Source: Elusimicrobia bacterium GWA2_61_42
GTDB taxonomy: Bacteria; Elusimicrobiota; Elusimicrobia; Elusimicrobiales; UBA9959
Direction: 5' to 3'
Assembly (NCBI GenBank): GCA_001799615.1
Contig: MGTU01000010.1
Location: forward strand, 1 to 42,720
DNA: 42,720 bases
Shown: positions 40,294 to 42,720 of the stretch, one piece after another
Layout of the letters: every line of letters starts with the position of its first letter
Numbering within the stretch: the stretch's first letter is position 1
Program-made: the position numbers and the translations under genes
The notes under the pieces: model-generated
The model's database searches: none
What the model saw: the letters and a program-made list of their open reading frames with translations, nothing else
What the model was told of the DNA's origin: nothing

Positions 40294-41660
40294 TACCCTT
40301 TGAGGATATCGATTTTTCGCCATAATCCGGAGCGGAAGCGCAGGGTGAAGAAGACCGCGAGCAGGAAAACGTAGAAGGCGCCCCAGGCCCAGGCGTGGAT
40401 CAGCTCGCCGCCGGCCACGTGGGTTATATACCAGATCCCGGGCACGAACAGGAGCCAAGCCACCACGCTGGCCCCCAGCATCTGGAAGCGCGTGTCCCCG
40501 GCGCCGCGCAGCGCGTCGGCGAAGATCATGGCGATGGCGTCGAAGAAAACGAAGACCGCCAGCACTTTCATGACCGGACGGCTCAAGGCCAGGATGGCGG
40601 CGTATTCTTCGGAATTGCCGGAACCGAAGATGTTTATAAAAAGCCCCGGCACCGTCACAAAAAGCACGCCCAGCCCAAGGGTGTAAAGGGCGGCAAGTTT
40701 AGCCGCGTTATAGGAGACCCGCGTTGAAACGTCAGGCTTTTTCATGCCGATATATTTGCCCACCAGCGTCAGCGCCGCTATGCCCAGGCCTATCACCGGC
40801 ATGAACGCTATCATGTTTATGGAGGCGATGATGTTGCTGGCCGCCAGCGCGATCTTATTCATCCCGCCGATTATGAAGATGAAGGCGCCGAAGGAGGCGA
40901 TATCGAGGAAGAACCCGACGCCGTTGGGCGCGCCGTATTTAATGAGGCGCAGGAACAGGCCCTTATGTACGCCCACCAGGCGCGCCGTGCGGTAACGGCG
41001 GCGGTTGTAGGCCGAGAAGATCAGGACGATATAAAGGACCGTCATCAGCGCCTGCCCGGCCACCATGGCGTAAGCGGCGCCTTTTATCCCCAGGGCCGGC
41101 ACGGGGCCGGCGCCGAAGATAAGCAGCCACGAGAGCAGTATGCAAAGCGCGTTGCCGGCCATGTTCACCATCATGGGGACCTTGGTGAGGCCCCGGCCGG
41201 TAAAGAAAGCCGACAGCGCCGCGCCGATAAGGTAGACGATCGCGCCGGAGTTGAGGATCAGGAAATACTGCCGCTCAAGTTCTATTACCGCCGGGGCGTG
41301 GCCGGAATGGTTTATTATAAAGAAACCCGCCGGGGTCAGCGCCAGCAGCAGCAGGCCGGAGGCGGCGGCCAGCCACACGCCCTGCCAGACGGCCACGGAG
41401 ACGCTGGCCGTCTTGCCCCTGCCGAAATACTGGGCGACGAAGGCGTTGGTATAAGAAACTATGCCGAAGAAAAAACACACGAACACGAAGGACAGCAGGC
41501 CGGCGGGCACGCAGGCGGCCAGGGCGTCGGGGCTGTAATGGGCCAGGAAGATGCGGTTGATGAACTGCATTACCGTCGTGCTGGCGGTAGAAAGTATCAT
41601 GGGGTAGGCGACTTTAAGCAGCTCGTCCACGCCGCCTTCGCCTCTGGTGAAGAATCTCAT
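40293..41660 (-). CDS. MATE-family efflux transporter
   Basis: 455 residues with about twelve membrane helices. The first half starts ELLKVAYPMILSTASTTVMQFINRIFLAHYSPDALAACVPAGLL and the second begins LFLRLIKYGAPNGVGFFLDIASFGAFIFII, the two MATE pseudo-repeats. The family exports cationic drugs or metabolites, driven by sodium or protons. It follows the small membrane protein by 20 nt. The stop codon lies at the edge of the REPIN-like element, so insertion occurred right at the gene end. Ribosome-binding site is weak. Confidence 0.92.
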   Translation of the reverse strand: MRFFTRGEGGVDELLKVAYPMILSTASTTVMQFINRIFLAHYSPDALAACVPAGLLSFVFVCFFFGIVSYTNAFVAQYFGRGKTASVSVAVWQGVWLAAASGLLLLALTPAGFFIINHSGHAPAVIELERQYFLILNSGAIVYLIGAALSAFFTGRGLTKVPMMVNMAGNALCILLSWLLIFGAGPVPALGIKGAAYAMVAGQALMTVLYIVLIFSAYNRRRYRTARLVGVHKGLFLRLIKYGAPNGVGFFLDIASFGAFIFIIGGMNKIALAASNIIASINMIAFMPVIGLGIAALTLVGKYIGMKKPDVSTRVSYNAAKLAALYTLGLGVLFVTVPGLFINIFGSGNSEEYAAILALSRPVMKVLAVFVFFDAIAMIFADALRGAGDTRFQMLGASVVAWLLFVPGIWYITHVAGGELIHAWAWGAFYVFLLAVFFTLRFRSGLWRKIDILKG

Positions 41661-41680
41661 AAAAATTAAGCGGACCGCCG

Positions 41681-41956
41681 TCAGAACCGTTCCGTTAAAG
41701 CCGGAACGGCCATCAGCGCCGCGCCGACGAGCACGATGTGCAAAGCGTTAGTTACGAAGTAAGGGTAGACCATCAGGGCGATGCCGACGCCGAGCCTGGT
41801 CGTGTCGTTCTGGTCGCGGCCGCGCTTAAAGTAAAAGTACCCGATGCCCGAGAAGACCAGCGAGGCCGTCAGGCCCCAGGCGCTCATGCCTAAAAGCAGG
41901 CCCTTTCCCTGCCCGCTGATCGCCCGGGAGACTTCCAGAACGGAGTCATTGTCCAT
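41681..41956 (-). CDS. Small two-helix membrane protein
   Basis: 91 residues. It has two membrane helices, SAWGLTASLVFSGIGYFYF and GIALMVYPYFVTNALHIVLVGAALMAV, separated by a short basic loop (KRGRDQNDTTR). The pattern GIGYFYFKRG ... GIALMVYPYFV recurs in small bacterial membrane proteins often labelled 'amino acid transport protein', with no tested function. Start at 41956 (MDNDSVLEV) with a G-rich site before it. It lies 26 nt after typA and 20 nt before the MATE gene, in the same transcription unit. Confidence 0.72.
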   Translation of the reverse strand: MDNDSVLEVSRAISGQGKGLLLGMSAWGLTASLVFSGIGYFYFKRGRDQNDTTRLGVGIALMVYPYFVTNALHIVLVGAALMAVPALTERF

Positions 41957-41982
41957 CGCCGCCCCCCGTGAAGGCCGCCGGT

Positions 41983-42720
41983 TTAATCTTCGACCTTCTC
42001 GCCGCGCTTGCGCTGGCTGTGGTCCAGCACTTTCTTGCGCAGGCGCAGGCTCTTGGGCGTGACTTCCACGTACTCGTCGTCCTCGACGTACTCGATGGCC
42101 TGCTCCAGGCTCATATTGCGGTACGGGGTCAGGCAGATGGACGCGTCGGCGGTGGAAGAACGCATGTTGGATTGCTGCTTTTCCTTGCAGGGGTTGGTGA
42201 CCAGGTCGTTGGAGCGGCAATGCTCGCCCACGATCTGTCCGGCGTAAATATCCTGGCCGGGGCCGACGCACATTATGCCGTGGTCCTGCAGGCTGTTAAG
42301 CGCATAGCCGGTTGAGAGGCCGGCGTCTTTGGCGATGAAGACGCCGTTGCGCTTGGGCCTGTTGAAGTTGCCCTCCGGCAGGAAGCCATGGAAGGAGTGG
42401 TGCATCAGGCCCGCGCCCTTGGTGAAGGTCAGGAACTCCGACTTGAAGCCGATGAGCGCCCTGGAAGAAATGACATATTCGAAACGGACCCGGCCGTCCT
42501 CGCCTATGGACATGTTCTTGAGCTGCGCGCCGCGCGCGCCCAGGCCGTTCATCACGGCGCCCTGGAATTCGGCCGGTGAGTCCAGCATCAGCATTTCCAC
42601 GGGCTCTACCGTAACGCCGTTCTCCTCGTGGGTTATGACCACCATCTTGGAGACGCAGAGCTCGAAGCCTTCGCGCCGCATGGTCTCGATAAGGACGGAG
42701 AGGTGCAGTTCGCCGCGGCC
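41983..42720 (-). CDS. typA: Translational GTPase TypA/BipA (N-terminus outside window)
   Basis: The frame is open to the window edge. The visible 245 C-terminal residues start with GRGELHLSVLIETMRREGFELCVSKM, the domain V block of elongation-factor-like GTPases. They continue through RALIGFKSEFLTFTKGAGLMHHSFHGF and GPGQDIYAGQIVGEHCRSNDLVTNPCKEKQQSNMRSS to LRLRKKVLDHSQRKRGEKVED, all typical of TypA/BipA. It binds the ribosome and supports growth under stress and cold. It is the first gene seen of the typA-small protein-MATE unit. Confidence 0.97.
   Translation of the reverse strand, partial: GRGELHLSVLIETMRREGFELCVSKMVVITHEENGVTVEPVEMLMLDSPAEFQGAVMNGLGARGAQLKNMSIGEDGRVRFEYVISSRALIGFKSEFLTFTKGAGLMHHSFHGFLPEGNFNRPKRNGVFIAKDAGLSTGYALNSLQDHGIMCVGPGQDIYAGQIVGEHCRSNDLVTNPCKEKQQSNMRSSTADASICLTPYRNMSLEQAIEYVEDDEYVEVTPKSLRLRKKVLDHSQRKRGEKVED

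Overview
This looks like a chromosomal segment of a GC-rich, diderm (outer-membrane-bearing), free-living bacterium. It encodes several lipoproteins with lipoboxes, a FadL-type barrel, a TolC-type channel, a Lol-like export cluster and an OmpA-domain lipoprotein. The lineage cannot be fixed from sequence alone. The mix would suit an Elusimicrobiota-like or other deep diderm phylum, but that is a guess. Genes are densely packed, with many ATGA overlaps, so most of the window is operons. No tRNA, rRNA or CRISPR array was seen. No complete transposase gene was seen.

Layout: (1) 1-6.5 kb: 3' end of rpoD, an MscS-type membrane protein, a small secreted protein, rplU-rpmA-obgE, then an OmpA-type lipoprotein and a squalene/phytoene synthase. 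(2) 6.5-12.2 kb: a five-gene minus-strand operon cysE-cysK-nudix-anmK-MFS, divergent from argF. (3) 12.2-18.5 kb: tldE/tldD, an unknown secreted protein, a WD40 propeller and a FadL-family barrel. (4) 18.5-24.6 kb: an eight-gene arsenic operon in transcription order arsR-arsP-arsE-arsF-arsG-arsM-arsC-acr3, followed by a PhnD-like lipoprotein. (5) 24.6-30.6 kb: two unknown envelope proteins, then a four-gene set of LolD-type ATPase, FtsX-type permease, LolA-like carrier and outer-membrane barrel. (6) 30.7-37.8 kb: an eight-gene TetR-TolC-HlyD-ATPase-ATPase-permease-permease-cupin drug-exporter operon with a clear promoter and operator. (7) 37.8-42.7 kb: a structured 134-nt element, an RRM RNA-binding protein, a yeast-type cytosine deaminase, an RlmI-type methyltransferase, a MATE pump, a small membrane protein and the 3' end of typA.

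How the genes work together: the ars operon covers sensing (ArsR), arsenate reduction (thioredoxin-type ArsC), arsenite efflux (Acr3), methylation (ArsM) and organoarsenical export (ArsP). It also carries an ArsEFG-like thiol-redox module that could supply electrons. cysE-cysK make cysteine and anmK recycles cell-wall sugar. The Lol-like set could be a self-contained envelope lipid or lipoprotein route.

The least expected signals are non-coding. There is a 48-nt perfect palindrome, a GAAA-capped 24-bp hairpin, a 25-nt-armed inverted-repeat element and a 134-nt branched palindromic element. A 56-nt copy of a cupin gene 3' end lies 4.8 kb from its parent. Promoters for rplU and obgE abut their start codons, which suggests leaderless mRNAs.
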